This document shows, in pieces, positions 7,954 through 17,400 of a DNA stretch of 64,000 nt. Made by a program: the position numbers and the translations under genes. Under the pieces are notes generated by a model. The model was not told the origin of the DNA and searched no databases. It was given only the letters and a program-made list of their open reading frames with translations. Numbering within the stretch: position 1 is the first letter of the stretch; every line of letters starts with the position of its first letter. This DNA is from Acinetobacter lwoffii (GTDB taxonomy: Bacteria > Pseudomonadota > Gammaproteobacteria > Pseudomonadales > Moraxellaceae), in contig NZ_CP072552.1 in assembly GCF_019343495.1 (NCBI RefSeq), positions 1 to 64,000 of the forward strand, read 5' to 3'.

Positions 7954-8898
7954 TTAAAATCTAAATCTAACACCAGCTCCATATAACCAACCTTTCTCAG
8001 AGTTTGATTCTATTTGCCACGACGTTTCATCATTACCTTTTGAATACTCATAGGCAATGTCGATATACGGCATGATCTTTTTACTGATTTCATAGCGAGT
8101 TTCAAACCCTGCGGTTGCACTGCTTAAACCAGTTTTTTTCGCATATTTAGAGTCATCACTAAAGATAGCATCCAACTCTAAATAAGGTTGAATAATCAAC
8201 TTTTGCGTAATCAGAAAATCACGTTCCGTTTCTAGGCTAAAGCCCGCATAATTGTCTTCTCCCGCATAGAGATAAGCATCAGTTTCAAAGAAATATGGCG
8301 CCATACCATGTAAGCCAATCACCGCATCAACATTTTCTTCGGTGTCTTTGCGATGATCATTGAGTTCAACTTTTTCACTACGATAACGTGCACCAATTTG
8401 TGCATCCCAAAAGTCTGAAATCATACGGCTATATAAAAGTTTGGCATCATAATGTGCATCATGCGATTCTTCTTTATCGGCATGAATTTTAATAAAAACC
8501 TTATTTTCATCTGTGCCAATACGGGTTTCAAACTCTGACTTTAAATCACCTGTGCCATCTTCATTGACAAGCCACTTATTGTCCACTGTCGTAATCGCAT
8601 AAATTTGCGCACCGTGTTCTGAGCGATGATCATAATGCGAACTCTGCTGAGCATTCGCATCTGGTACATGATGTGAATGATTAACCGTAGATGTTGCCTG
8701 ATGTTGTGCCTGATTCATTTGGCTATGGTTCATTTGAGAGCGATCCATTTGCATCGGCTGATTTTGACTAGAAGATGTAGCAACTGTCATTTTTTCAGGC
8801 GCACTATGATCTTCACCATTATGTGCCAAACTCACTGCACTGACCATCAACAAAGAGCTTGCTAAAACAGTTTTAGAAAAAAGATTAATGGTGCGCAT
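7954..8898 (-). CDS. copB: CopB/PcoB outer-membrane copper-resistance protein, copy 1
   Basis: About 314 residues from the ATG at 8898, which follows an aaggag ribosome site; the frame extends further upstream without one. A signal peptide (MRTINLFSKTVLASSLLMVSAVSLA) is followed by a His/Met-rich linker (QMDRSQMNHSQMNQ) and a C-terminal beta-barrel domain starting near EHGAQIYAITTVDNKW and ending EKGWLYGAGVRFRF, as in CopB/PcoB. It overlaps the 112-residue His-rich gene upstream by 14 bp. It works with CopA in periplasmic copper tolerance; the exact function of CopB proteins is not settled. Confidence 0.92.
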   Translation of the reverse strand: MRTINLFSKTVLASSLLMVSAVSLAHNGEDHSAPEKMTVATSSSQNQPMQMDRSQMNHSQMNQAQHQATSTVNHSHHVPDANAQQSSHYDHRSEHGAQIYAITTVDNKWLVNEDGTGDLKSEFETRIGTDENKVFIKIHADKEESHDAHYDAKLLYSRMISDFWDAQIGARYRSEKVELNDHRKDTEENVDAVIGLHGMAPYFFETDAYLYAGEDNYAGFSLETERDFLITQKLIIQPYLELDAIFSDDSKYAKKTGLSSATAGFETRYEISKKIMPYIDIAYEYSKGNDETSWQIESNSEKGWLYGAGVRFRF

Positions 8899-9223
8899 GT
8901 TGATCTCCTTTCTGTACTTTTTGATCTTGCTGTTTCTCTGTTGATTTGTGATGCATTGGCTGATGACCTGCATGTTGATGGTTCATCGGTGCTGAATGTG
9001 CAGCATGATTCATTTTCCCCATCATCTGCATGTGTTGTGCATGCTCTTGTGGAGAATGCTGTGAATGATCCATCTCAGACATCGCTTGATGATTCATTGA
9101 TGGTACATTTTTTCCATCAGTCTGAGCAGTTGAATGATGCCCTTCGTGCGCCAAACTTAAGCTTGTTAAACTCAATACCGCAACAGAAAAAAACGCTTTA
9201 AATACAAAATTAGTGATGTGCAT
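8885..9223 (-). CDS. Small His/Met-rich periplasmic protein between copA and copB
   Basis: 112 residues. A signal peptide (MHITNFVFKAFFSVAVLSLTSLSLA) precedes a mature part that is almost all His, Met, Gln and Ser, with motifs such as MDHSQHSPQEHAQHMQMM and HQHAGHQPMHH. These are typical copper-binding motifs. It overlaps copA upstream and copB downstream by 14 bp each, so the three are probably translationally coupled. The likely role is periplasmic copper binding, perhaps delivery between CopA and CopB. No defined family is recognised. Confidence 0.8.
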   Translation of the reverse strand: MHITNFVFKAFFSVAVLSLTSLSLAHEGHHSTAQTDGKNVPSMNHQAMSEMDHSQHSPQEHAQHMQMMGKMNHAAHSAPMNHQHAGHQPMHHKSTEKQQDQKVQKGDQHAHH

Positions 9224-11021
9224 GTCCAGCTCCTTTTTGCTCAGTTACTTGGTGAGTTTGAGTCGAATTTGTACCTTGAATTGGCGTTGTAGACACTTGT
9301 TCATCGCTAACATTTGCCACGATCAACTTGTTCATCATTCCTGCACTCATGTGATACAACAAATGACAATGGATTGCCCATTCGCCCAACTCATCCGCAG
9401 TTAATAAAGCAGTCACTGTTTTACCCGGTGGTACAATCAATGTGTGTTTATTCGGCATATCTACCGACTCTTGACCATTCTCCAACTGCATAAACATGCC
9501 ATGTAAATGCATGGGGTGCGCCATCATACTGTCATTAATAAATTTGATACGGATACGCTCGCCATACTTCACTTTTAATGGCTCAGCATCGCTGAATTTT
9601 TTACCGTTAATCGTCCAAATATAACGCTCCATAGTACCGCCCAAACGCACTACTAATTCACTGCTAGCTTCACGAGTATCTTTTTGCGGTTCTAAAGATT
9701 TTAAATCACTATATTGCAAGGCTTTATTGCCCGCAGGTGTAGATGCATTTGCCCAACCATAAACCACTTGATCATTTTCTTGTGGTTTTGCTGTGCCATG
9801 CTGTGAATGATCCATTTTCGAGTGATCCATGCCTTGCATATCGCCATGGTTCATTTTTGAATGATCCATTTTCGAGTGATCCATGCCTTGCATATTGCCG
9901 TGGTTCATTTTCGAATGATCCATTCCTGCATGATCACCGCCACCATGTCCCATATCTTCCATGGTCAAAAGTGAGCGTGGACGTGGTGCAGGCATATGAA
10001 TGCCATGTGTCATAGGATTTAATTCATTGTGCAGTGTACCAATCGCATAGCCTGCACGGTCAATTGACTCAGCTTCAATTTGATAATGTCCGCCTTTTGG
10101 CTCCACAATCACATCATAAGTTTCAGCTGTGCCAATACGAAACTCATCCACAGCAACAGGTTTTACAGGCTGACCATCAGCACTGACCACAGTCATTTTC
10201 AAGTTAGGAATACGGACATCGTAGAAAGACATCGCAGATGCATTCACAAAACGTAGGCGAATTTTTTCATTCGGTTTAAACATTCCTGTCCAATTTTGTT
10301 CAGGTGTTTTGCCATTAATGAGGAAGGTATAACCTGTAACATCCGACATGTCGGTTTTTAGCATACGCATCTGATTCCACATTTTGCGGTCAGACCATGT
10401 CGCTTTTATGCCATCACGTTTAACCTGCTTCCAAACATCACCCAAGGTTTCACGCTGATTTTGATAATATTCAGCTGAAATTTTAAGATCTTTCTGAATT
10501 TGATCACTGGTTTTTTCATGAAAATCTGACAACATCACCACATAGTCACGTTCAGCTTTTTCATGTGCTGCCAATGGTGTTTTACCTTTTGGATAAATCA
10601 CAAAAGAACCATATAAGCCGTCCTGTTCCTGTCCTTTAGAATGAGCGTGATACCAATAAGTCCCGCTTTGGCGAATCTTGAATTTATAAACATACTCGCT
10701 TTGAGGCTTAATACCGTTAAAACCATTAAATCCCGGTACACCATCCATAATGCCCGGCAACAACAGTCCGTGCCAATGAATAGAAGAATCTTGGTTTTTT
10801 AAATTATTTTTCACGCGAATGATGGCTTCATCACCCTCTTCAAACTCAAGCAAAGGCGCAGGAAATTGACCATTTACGGTAATGCGCTTTACAGGCTTTC
10901 CAGTTGGGCTGACCACTGCTTCATCAATAACAAGCTGATATTCACGCACTTCGGCAAAAACCAAAGGCGACGATGCAAAACAAATACCTGCTAATAGGTA
11001 CGAACTAATTTTATGAGACAT
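9210..11021 (-). CDS. copA: CopA/PcoA periplasmic multicopper oxidase, copy 1
   Basis: 603 residues, the usual PcoA length. A signal peptide (SHKISSYLLAGICFASSPLVFA) is followed by three cupredoxin domains. Copper ligands are visible: HWHG and HAHSKGQEQDG near the N-terminus, and HPMHLHGMF and HCHLLYHMSAGM near the C-terminus. A Met/His-rich insert of GMDHSKM and MNHGDMQG repeats lies in the second half. The enzyme is expected to oxidise Cu(I) or bind copper in the periplasm. The C-terminus (AGHAHH) overlaps the next gene. A second, diverged copy is at 43087-44910. No CopR-like box was found upstream. Confidence 0.95.
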   Translation of the reverse strand: MSHKISSYLLAGICFASSPLVFAEVREYQLVIDEAVVSPTGKPVKRITVNGQFPAPLLEFEEGDEAIIRVKNNLKNQDSSIHWHGLLLPGIMDGVPGFNGFNGIKPQSEYVYKFKIRQSGTYWYHAHSKGQEQDGLYGSFVIYPKGKTPLAAHEKAERDYVVMLSDFHEKTSDQIQKDLKISAEYYQNQRETLGDVWKQVKRDGIKATWSDRKMWNQMRMLKTDMSDVTGYTFLINGKTPEQNWTGMFKPNEKIRLRFVNASAMSFYDVRIPNLKMTVVSADGQPVKPVAVDEFRIGTAETYDVIVEPKGGHYQIEAESIDRAGYAIGTLHNELNPMTHGIHMPAPRPRSLLTMEDMGHGGGDHAGMDHSKMNHGNMQGMDHSKMDHSKMNHGDMQGMDHSKMDHSQHGTAKPQENDQVVYGWANASTPAGNKALQYSDLKSLEPQKDTREASSELVVRLGGTMERYIWTINGKKFSDAEPLKVKYGERIRIKFINDSMMAHPMHLHGMFMQLENGQESVDMPNKHTLIVPPGKTVTALLTADELGEWAIHCHLLYHMSAGMMNKLIVANVSDEQVSTTPIQGTNSTQTHQVTEQKGAGHAHH

Positions 11022-11067
11022 AACTTAACCTTAATTTTGAAAAATAAATAAATTTTAAAAAAATTGG

Positions 11068-11484
11068 TTAAGTTTTAGGAGGACGTGAAATTTCTTGCCA
11101 ATACCCATTTAGATATTGGTTGAGGTAATAAAAATTAGGCTGATCTATAGAATAGAAGGTATCTAGGGGATCTAGCGAGCTTTGCAAAGAATGAAGACAT
11201 GAGATCTGTGTCTGGCAGGATAAGCTAGAACATTCCTGACACTTTTTGTGATCTATATTCTGATTAAGAGCTAAATGATTATGGCAATCGGTATTAGTCT
11301 GTACTTCGTGATTAATACCATGTTGAGTGACTTGCTGTGCTTGCTCTAAACAATGATCTTGGCTCATTTCAGTTTGCATATTGATATGCATTATCTTTAC
11401 TGATGCAACAGACACACTACTCCATCCTATGGCAAAAACCATAAGAAAACAAAACCAAAGTTTTTTGGAGAGATGAGTCAACAC
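11068..11484 (-). CDS. Secreted Cys/His-rich small protein upstream of copA
   Basis: 138 residues. The N-terminus MLTHLSKKLWFCFLMVFAIGWSSVSVAS is a signal peptide. The mature part holds several Cys and His residues (DHCLEQAQQ, DCHNHLALN, KKCQECSSLSC), suggesting metal binding. It ends PPKT. It is 46 bp upstream of copA in the same direction and inside the same pdif module, so it probably belongs to the operon. It resembles the loosely defined DUF2946/CzcI-like proteins that sit next to metal-resistance genes, but I cannot assign it firmly. The truncated gene at 45930 has a comparable position beside the second copA. Confidence 0.65.
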   Translation of the reverse strand: MLTHLSKKLWFCFLMVFAIGWSSVSVASVKIMHINMQTEMSQDHCLEQAQQVTQHGINHEVQTNTDCHNHLALNQNIDHKKCQECSSLSCQTQISCLHSLQSSLDPLDTFYSIDQPNFYYLNQYLNGYWQEISRPPKT

Positions 11485-11573
11485 GAATGCTATCTAGGAA
11501 TAGAATTTAATCCAAAATATCTTAACGGAATTTCAAATATTTACAACTCAATATAATTTAGTAGTTTCTCTAA

Positions 11574-11601
11574 AATTAACATAATACACCTTATACGAAA
11601 T
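11574..11601 (-). other. pdif site (D/C orientation), spacer ggtgta
   Basis: Read on the minus strand: XerC half atttcgtataa, spacer ggtgta, XerD half ttatgttaatt. It is the right edge of the copA-copB module. Confidence 0.9.
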
Positions 11602-11603
11602 GT

Positions 11604-11678
11604 GTTATAATTCTCTTGAAAATTCAACGCTGTAGTTCCTAGTTGATAGCCCGAACATCCCTGTTCGGGCTTTTTTTA
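11604..11678 (+). ncRNA. Possible short transcript: -10 box followed closely by a strong terminator
   Basis: A perfect tataat box (near 11605) follows the pdif site. About 35 bp further on is a strong terminator hairpin, agcccgaaca / tgttcgggct (11648-11657, 11662-11671), with a 7-T tail. No open frame fits between them. This could be a small RNA of about 60 nt or a leftover promoter and terminator. No RNA family is recognised. Confidence 0.35.
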
Positions 11679-11759
11679 TGATTTTTCACGTTCCACGCCT
11701 ATTCTTTGACCAATGTTTCACGACTTTGTTCATATTAGTTAAACAATCGTGGTTAATCA

Positions 11760-12578
11760 GGCACTGTTGCAAATAGAGATTTGAGTCGATGATGTTTCCT
11801 TTAAAAAGTACTTAGAGACCGAAAACCCTGTTGATTAGACACACTTCACCCTGAGGCTGACCATAATAAAATGACGATGCTTGTCCTTTACGTAGTGCAC
11901 GCATGACTTCAATACCTTTAATTGTGGCATAAGCCGTCTTCATAGATTTGAATCCTAATGTGGCCCTGATGATCCGCTTTAGCTTGCCATGATCACATTC
12001 AATCACGTTATTTTTATACTTAATCTGCCTGTGCTCAAGGTCTGGTGGACATTTACCTTCCCGTTTTAACCGTGATAAAGCACGTCCATATGTGGGTGCT
12101 TTATCCGTGTTGATCACTTGTGGAATTTGCCACTTCTTCACATTATTTAAAATTTTTCCAAGAAAACAATATGCTGATTTGGTATTACGTCTAGAAGAAA
12201 GATAAAAATCAATGGTATCGCCACGTTGATCGACTGCACGATACAGATAAGACCATCGTCCATTCACTTTTACATAGGTTTCATCAATATGCCACGAGCT
12301 CAGATCTGTAGGATTACGCCAATACCAGCGTAAACGTTTTTCTATTTCAGGAGCATAACGTTGAACCCAACGGTAAATAGTCGTGTGATCAACATTCACA
12401 CCCCGTTCGGCCAGCATTTCCTGCAGTTCACGATAGCTAATGCCATATTTACAATACCAGCGCACAGCCCAAAGAATGATTTCGCCCTGAAAATGCCGAC
12501 CATGGAAAGGATTCATATGCTGCACCTTTAGCTAAAACAGTCTTCAGCTTACCATTCGTGGTTATTTGCAACAGTGCC
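11760..12578 (-). mobile_element. IS6-family element (IS1006/IS1008-like), copy 1
   Basis: 819 bp with ends ggcactgttgcaaata / tatttgcaacagtgcc. The encoded protein is identical to that of the copy at 57108-57926. No 8-bp direct repeat flanks it (gttaatca on the left, ctttgggg on the right), so one side has been changed by recombination or adjacent deletion, as is common for IS6 elements. Confidence 0.9.
11812..12525 (-). CDS. IS6-family DDE transposase, copy 1
   Basis: 237 residues, the usual IS6 length. A short N-terminal helix-turn-helix region (GISYRELQEMLAERGVNVDHTTIYRWV) is followed by the DDE core: SSWHIDETYVKV for the first Asp, VINTDKAPTYG for the second, and the Glu in KYKNNVIECDHGKLKR. 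The second in-frame Met (MNPFHGRH) is a common alternative start. It is intact. IS6 transposases make cointegrates and can bring in neighbouring DNA, which fits its position at the edge of the metal-resistance block. Confidence 0.93.
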   Translation of the reverse strand: MQHMNPFHGRHFQGEIILWAVRWYCKYGISYRELQEMLAERGVNVDHTTIYRWVQRYAPEIEKRLRWYWRNPTDLSSWHIDETYVKVNGRWSYLYRAVDQRGDTIDFYLSSRRNTKSAYCFLGKILNNVKKWQIPQVINTDKAPTYGRALSRLKREGKCPPDLEHRQIKYKNNVIECDHGKLKRIIRATLGFKSMKTAYATIKGIEVMRALRKGQASSFYYGQPQGEVCLINRVFGL

Positions 12579-12587
12579 CTTTGGGGC

Positions 12588-12674
12588 ATGTGGTACATGA
12601 AAGCCCTATATTTAGCCATAGCAGGTTTAATTGGCTTTGGCATAGCTAAAGCTTTATATCCTGAAGTGATTTAA
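12588..12674 (+). pseudogene. Short membrane-protein fragment cut by the IS6 element
   Basis: A 28-codon frame directly after the element. It reads MWYMKALYLAIAGLIGFG and continues to PEVI before a stop. It is hydrophobic and probably the C-terminal end of a larger membrane protein whose front was lost at the IS6 boundary. It could also be a real tiny protein, but no ribosome site is present. Confidence 0.35.
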
Positions 12675-12835
12675 AAAAATTGGATATTTTTATTTAGAAA
12701 TTACATTGTATGTTTACAACATAAATTGAGATATATAAAGATGACCCATTGAAATGGGATTAAAAAAAATACTTTATTTTTAATATTATAATTATATGTA
12801 GTTCAACTAATGGTGTGATAGGTTTTAGTTATAAA

Positions 12836-12872
12836 CTTATTCATTCAGGAATTATATTGCTGAATGAATAAG
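12836..12872 (-). terminator. Hairpin at the end of the czc cluster
   Basis: A perfect 13-bp inverted repeat, cttattcattcag / ctgaatgaataag, with an 11-base loop, 27 bp after the stop of the repeat-tailed protein gene. It is AT-rich without a clear T tail, so its terminator role is only likely. Confidence 0.5.
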
Positions 12873-12899
12873 TCTAATTGATTTATTTATGCAACCCAA

Positions 12900-13217
12900 C
12901 TATTCATTTGATTCATTTGATTCATTTGATTCATTTGATTCATTTGATTCATTTGATTCATTTGATTCATTTGATTCATTTGATTCATTTGATTCATTTG
13001 ATTCATTTGATTCATTTGATTCATTTGATTCATTTGATTCATTTGATTCATTTGATTCATTATTTTTAACTTGTTTTTGTTTAGAATTTTCAACTTTAGA
13101 AGCTTTTAAATTCTTTTCAAGAAATAACAAGCCGCCATCTGCATAACTAAAACTTGCGATACTAAAGAATGCACTAATTAACAGTAATTTAGTACAAAAT
13201 TTATTTTTGAATAGCAT
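12900..13217 (-). CDS. Secreted protein with ADGGLxFLEKNL motif and a 17-fold Asn-Glu-Ser tail
   Basis: 105 residues. The N-terminus (MLFKNKFCTKLLLISAFFSI...SFSYA) is a signal peptide. The mature protein starts ADGGLLFLEKNLKASKVENSKQKQ and then consists of 17 NES triplets plus NE. This tail is encoded by a 9-bp tandem repeat. The gene follows czcD on the same strand after 203 bp. A second, tail-less member of the same kind lies at 30409-30537, again beside a czcD sequence, and both share an upstream palindrome. I do not recognise the family. The secreted acidic and polar tail could bind metal or mediate surface interaction, but that is speculation. Confidence 0.75.
   Translation of the reverse strand: MLFKNKFCTKLLLISAFFSIASFSYADGGLLFLEKNLKASKVENSKQKQVKNNESNESNESNESNESNESNESNESNESNESNESNESNESNESNESNESNESNE
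12901..13062. repeat. 9-bp tandem repeat (gattcattt) encoding the NES tail
   Basis: About 17.7 near-perfect copies of a 9-bp unit, read as AAT GAA TCA on the minus strand. Since 9 is a multiple of 3, copy-number changes alter tail length without shifting the frame. Confidence 0.9.
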
Positions 13218-13286
13218 GTTTATTTACTCTCATTTAATACTTGTTAGATATTCTAACTTTAAAGAATTAACACCCAGAGGACTCAT

Positions 13287-13306
13287 AAATTACATTCTTG
13301 TAATTT
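13287..13306. promoter_or_regulatory. Palindrome upstream of the NES-tailed protein gene
   Basis: AAATTACA-N4-TGTAATTT, centred about 80 bp upstream of the start codon at 13217. The same palindrome occurs at 30325-30346 upstream of the second ADGGL peptide gene. Sharing of sequence and position suggests a regulator binding site. Confidence 0.55.
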
Positions 13307-13420
13307 TAAAATGTCTCAGGATGGTGTTTAAAGTGCGTGTGATAAATAGAAGTGTAATACAGGAAAATGGTAAGGTTTATCAGCCTAGTCATCTGTCCAT
13401 TATGTAGAAAGAGCAGCACT

Positions 13421-14320
13421 TTAATGTTTATGCTGTTCCAATGTATTACATTCCTTACTTTCTATTTGTAACGTAATTTCAGTAATATTATGATTATGTT
13501 TTAGAACTTCTAAGGCCTTTTGATAGAGCTGATCTGGATTGCTATTCGGAGCAACCAAATGAGCAGTTAAATGAATATTTTTTGAGGATATAGCCCAGAC
13601 TTTCAACTGATGAATCCCTTCAACGCCCTCTAGCTTCAATAAATCATTTCTTAACGACTCAATATCAATCTCATCAGGAACTCCTTCAAGCAGAATATTA
13701 ATACTTTGTTTTAATAAAATCCAAGTTCGAGGTAAGACCCAGAAGCCAATTAACACAGCGATTACGGTATCAACCCACATCCACTGGGTAAAATAAATAA
13801 CTATTCCTCCGATAATCACGCCTATCGATCCTAGAGCATCACTAAGAACTTCTAAATATGCACCTTTTATATTTAGACTTCCTTCAGCACTAGCAGAAAG
13901 GATTTTCATTGAAATCAAATTTACGACCAAACCAATGACCGCGACAATCATCATTTCAACACTTTGAATTTCAGCAGGGTTCGTAAAACGTTGATAAGCT
14001 TCATATACAATATATATTGCTACCACAAAAAGCATCACCGCATTAAACAGAGCCGCTAAAATTTCAAATCGCTGATAGCCAAAAGTTCTTTTATCATCTG
14101 CGGCTTTTTTACCAATTTTGATAGCGGCAAGAGCAATAGCTAAAGCGGCTACATCAGTAAACATATGAGCTGCATCAGATAACAAAGCCAAACTTTGGGT
14201 AATAAAAGCAGCGACAACTTCTACTATTAAAAAAGTAGTCGTTAAACCTAAGGCAACCATTAACTTCTTACTATTTTCTTCAGTAACAACCGCATGGCTA
14301 TGATCATGATGTTCTGACAT
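13421..14320 (-). CDS. czcD: CzcD-type cation diffusion facilitator
   Basis: 299 residues, normal for CDF exporters. The His-rich N-terminus (SEHHDHSH) precedes six membrane segments. The metal site HxxxD/DxxxD pairs are visible in LLSDAAHMFTDVAA and YLEVLSDALGS. The C-terminal cytosolic domain (about residue 210 on) ends in a His-containing tail (NTLEQHKH). It exports Zn(II), Cd(II) and Co(II) from cytosol to periplasm by proton antiport. It lies 87 bp downstream of czcA on the same strand. A 24-codon remnant of a close relative is at 30669. Confidence 0.93.
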   Translation of the reverse strand: MSEHHDHSHAVVTEENSKKLMVALGLTTTFLIVEVVAAFITQSLALLSDAAHMFTDVAALAIALAAIKIGKKAADDKRTFGYQRFEILAALFNAVMLFVVAIYIVYEAYQRFTNPAEIQSVEMMIVAVIGLVVNLISMKILSASAEGSLNIKGAYLEVLSDALGSIGVIIGGIVIYFTQWMWVDTVIAVLIGFWVLPRTWILLKQSINILLEGVPDEIDIESLRNDLLKLEGVEGIHQLKVWAISSKNIHLTAHLVAPNSNPDQLYQKALEVLKHNHNITEITLQIESKECNTLEQHKH

Positions 14321-14406
14321 AAAATATTTTCCTTATTCTATTTATGATGAGCAGAGATATTGGATAACAGCCAATATCTCTGCTGTAAATCGACTAATCT
14401 ATTGGA

Positions 14407-17400
14407 TTAAGAAACTTTCTTTTCATTCATCCAGCGGTACAGTACGGGCAATAAAACCAATGTAAGCAGGGTAGAGGAGATAATTCCTCCAATAACCACT
14501 GTTGCTAAAGGTCTCTGTACTTCTGCCCCAGTTCCGGTTGCCAAAGCCATCGGGACAAACCCAAGGGACGCCACACAAGCGGTCATCAGCACAGGTCTAA
14601 GACGCAAAATTGCACCCTGCCACGTTGCATAATAAAGGTCATATTGTTGTCGCAACTCTTTGATAAAGGTAAGCATGACTAAGCCATTCAGTACAGCCAC
14701 CCCCGATAGTGCAATGAAGCCAACCCCTGCTGACATGGATAATGGAATGTCACGCAACCACAACGCGATTAAGCCTCCACATAAGGCAAACGGTACACCA
14801 CTAAAGACCAGTAAGCTTTCTTTGATATTATGGAATACAGCCATCAATAAAATAAAGATCGTCAACAATGCGAGCGGAACCACCAATTGCATACGTGCTT
14901 TTGCAGACATCAGATTTTGAAATTGACCGCCATAATCTATCCAATAACCGCTTGGTAATTCTTGTTTGGATAACGTGCTCTGAAGCTCTGTTACGAATGA
15001 GCCTAAATCACGTCCTTCTACATTTGCAGTAATAACCACTCGACGTTTACCATTTTCACGGCTGACCTGATTAATACCCAGGATATTTTCAACGCGTGCC
15101 ACATCTTGCAGTTGGACTAAACCACCATTCGGCAATTGAATAGGAAGTACCGCTAACTGTTCAGGACTACGCTGGGATTCATCTAGACGGATGACAAAAT
15201 CAAAACGCTTGTCTCCCTGTAAAATTGTTCCAACATTCTGGCCACCGACACTTGTAGCTACCAGATCCTGAATTGCTCTTACCGACAAGCCATATTGTGC
15301 AGCTCTGGACTTATCCACCTCTACATTCAACAAGGGTAAGCCACTGGTCTGTTCTACATTAACGGCTGTCGCGCCTGAAATTGAGTTAATTTTTTGAGAA
15401 ATTTTATTCGCTTCGCGATTTAGAATCTCCATGTCATCACCAAATAATTTGACACCCACATCACTTCGCACCCCTGAAATTAACTCGTTAAAGCGCAGTT
15501 CAATGGGTTGCGAGAACTCACTGTTATTTCCCGGCAATGTCGCTAAGAAAGTAATCATTCTTTGGCGAAGCTCATCAATCGTTTGTTTTGGATCAGGCCA
15601 TTCATCATGAGGTTTTAACAGTACCACGCCATCTGAAATGTTGGGTGGCATAACATCTGTGGCCACTTCTGCTGTACCGGTACGAGCAAAGATCGCTTTA
15701 ATTTCAGGAAATTCTTTCAACAGTAACTTTTCAGTATTTTCCTGCATTCTCAGTGACTGTTCTAACCCTGTACTTGGGGAACGCATTTGCTGAACAGCAA
15801 AATCACCTTCACCCAGTTGAGGTGCAAACTCGCTACCTGTTTGAGTGGCTAGCACGCCCGTAAGCACTAAAATACAGGCAGCCACAATAGTCACAAATAA
15901 ACGAAGCTCATAGGCTTTATCTAAAAGCAGTTCATATTTGGTTTTAAGCCAATGCATCCAGCGACTTTCGGTTTCCTTGACTTCTCCAGTGACAAATAGG
16001 GCAACTGCGGCTGGCACAAAAGTGACAGATAAAATCATGGCCCCAATTAAAGCCAGTACAACAGTCATTGCCATAGGATGGAAAAGTTTGGCTTCTACAC
16101 CCGTCAGGGTAAAGATAGGTAGATAAACCACCAAAATAATTAACTGTCCAAAAATCAGAGGACGACGCGCCTGTTTTGCAGCCAAGAAGACTTCTTTAAA
16201 TCTTTCAGAACGGCTAAGTAAACCACCTTTCAGCTTCTGAGCTTCTGCTAGCCGACGGATACAGTTTTCTACAATAACCACTGCACCATCAATAATAATA
16301 CCGAAGTCCAGTGCCCCTAAACTCATCAGATTTGCACTAATCTTCTGCTCTGCCATTCCCGTCAAGGTAAACAGCATTGACAGTGGAATAACGCAAGCCG
16401 TGATCAGCGCAGCACGGAAATTACCTAGAAAGAGAAATAAAATAACAATGACGAGGATTGCACCCTCAATCAAATTTTTCTGAACGGTTTTGATCGCCCG
16501 ATCAACCAAATGCGTACGGTCATACACAGTCTCAATCACCACACCTTTAGGTAGCGATTGCTGGATCGATTGCACCTTTTCATCAATGGCTTGAGCAACG
16601 GTACGGCTATTTTCTCCCATCATCATCATGGCAATACCCAATACAGTTTCTTCACCATTATAGGTTGCAGCCCCTGTTCTCAAGTCATGACCAATTGAGA
16701 CATTGGCGACATCTGCCACCCGAATCGGATAGCCGTTTTTATTGGCAATACTGATGTTCTGGATATCTTCAATCGTGTTTAAAGTGCCGGGAACACGAAC
16801 CGTTAGCTGTTGTCCATTTTTCTCAATATAGCCAGCACCACGGTTTTCATTATTCTCTGTTAAGGCAGTTTGTAAATCAGACAAAGGAATTTGCAATTGT
16901 TGCAATCGGTTCAGATCCGGGGCAACCACATAGGTTTTATTAAAGCCACCAATGCTGTTGATCTCCGCAACGCCTTTTACGCGCTGTAATTGTGGCCTTA
17001 CAATCCAATCCTGAATTTCACGTAAATCCATAGCCGAATAAGCGGTCCCATCCGGTTTTTTAGCATTTGGTTCGGCTTTAATCACCCATTGATAGATTTC
17101 ACCTAAACCTGTCGAAATAGGTGACATGTTAGGTTGCACATCTTCAGGCATTTCTCCCATTGCTTCTTGCAAGCGCTGGTTGATAAGCTGTCTGGCCCAG
17201 TAAATATCCGTGCCATCTTCAAAAATGATGGTCACTTGCGATAAGCCGTAGCGTGAAATAGAACGGGTTTGTTCCATTTTCGGCATGCCTGACATGGCAT
17301 TCTCGATTGGATATGTAATCCGCTGTTCCATTTCTAAAGCCGTAAAACCATTGGCTGAAGTGTTAATCTGCACCTGAGTATTGGTAATATCTGGTACAGC

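Noticed and set aside
12878-13146. Open frames encoding poly-(Ile-His-Leu), poly-(Asp-Ser-Phe) and poly-(Met-Asn-Gln) through the 9-bp repeat
   Set aside because: A 9-bp repeat keeps all frames open. Only the minus-strand frame with a signal peptide and the ADGGL motif is supported by a second homologue.
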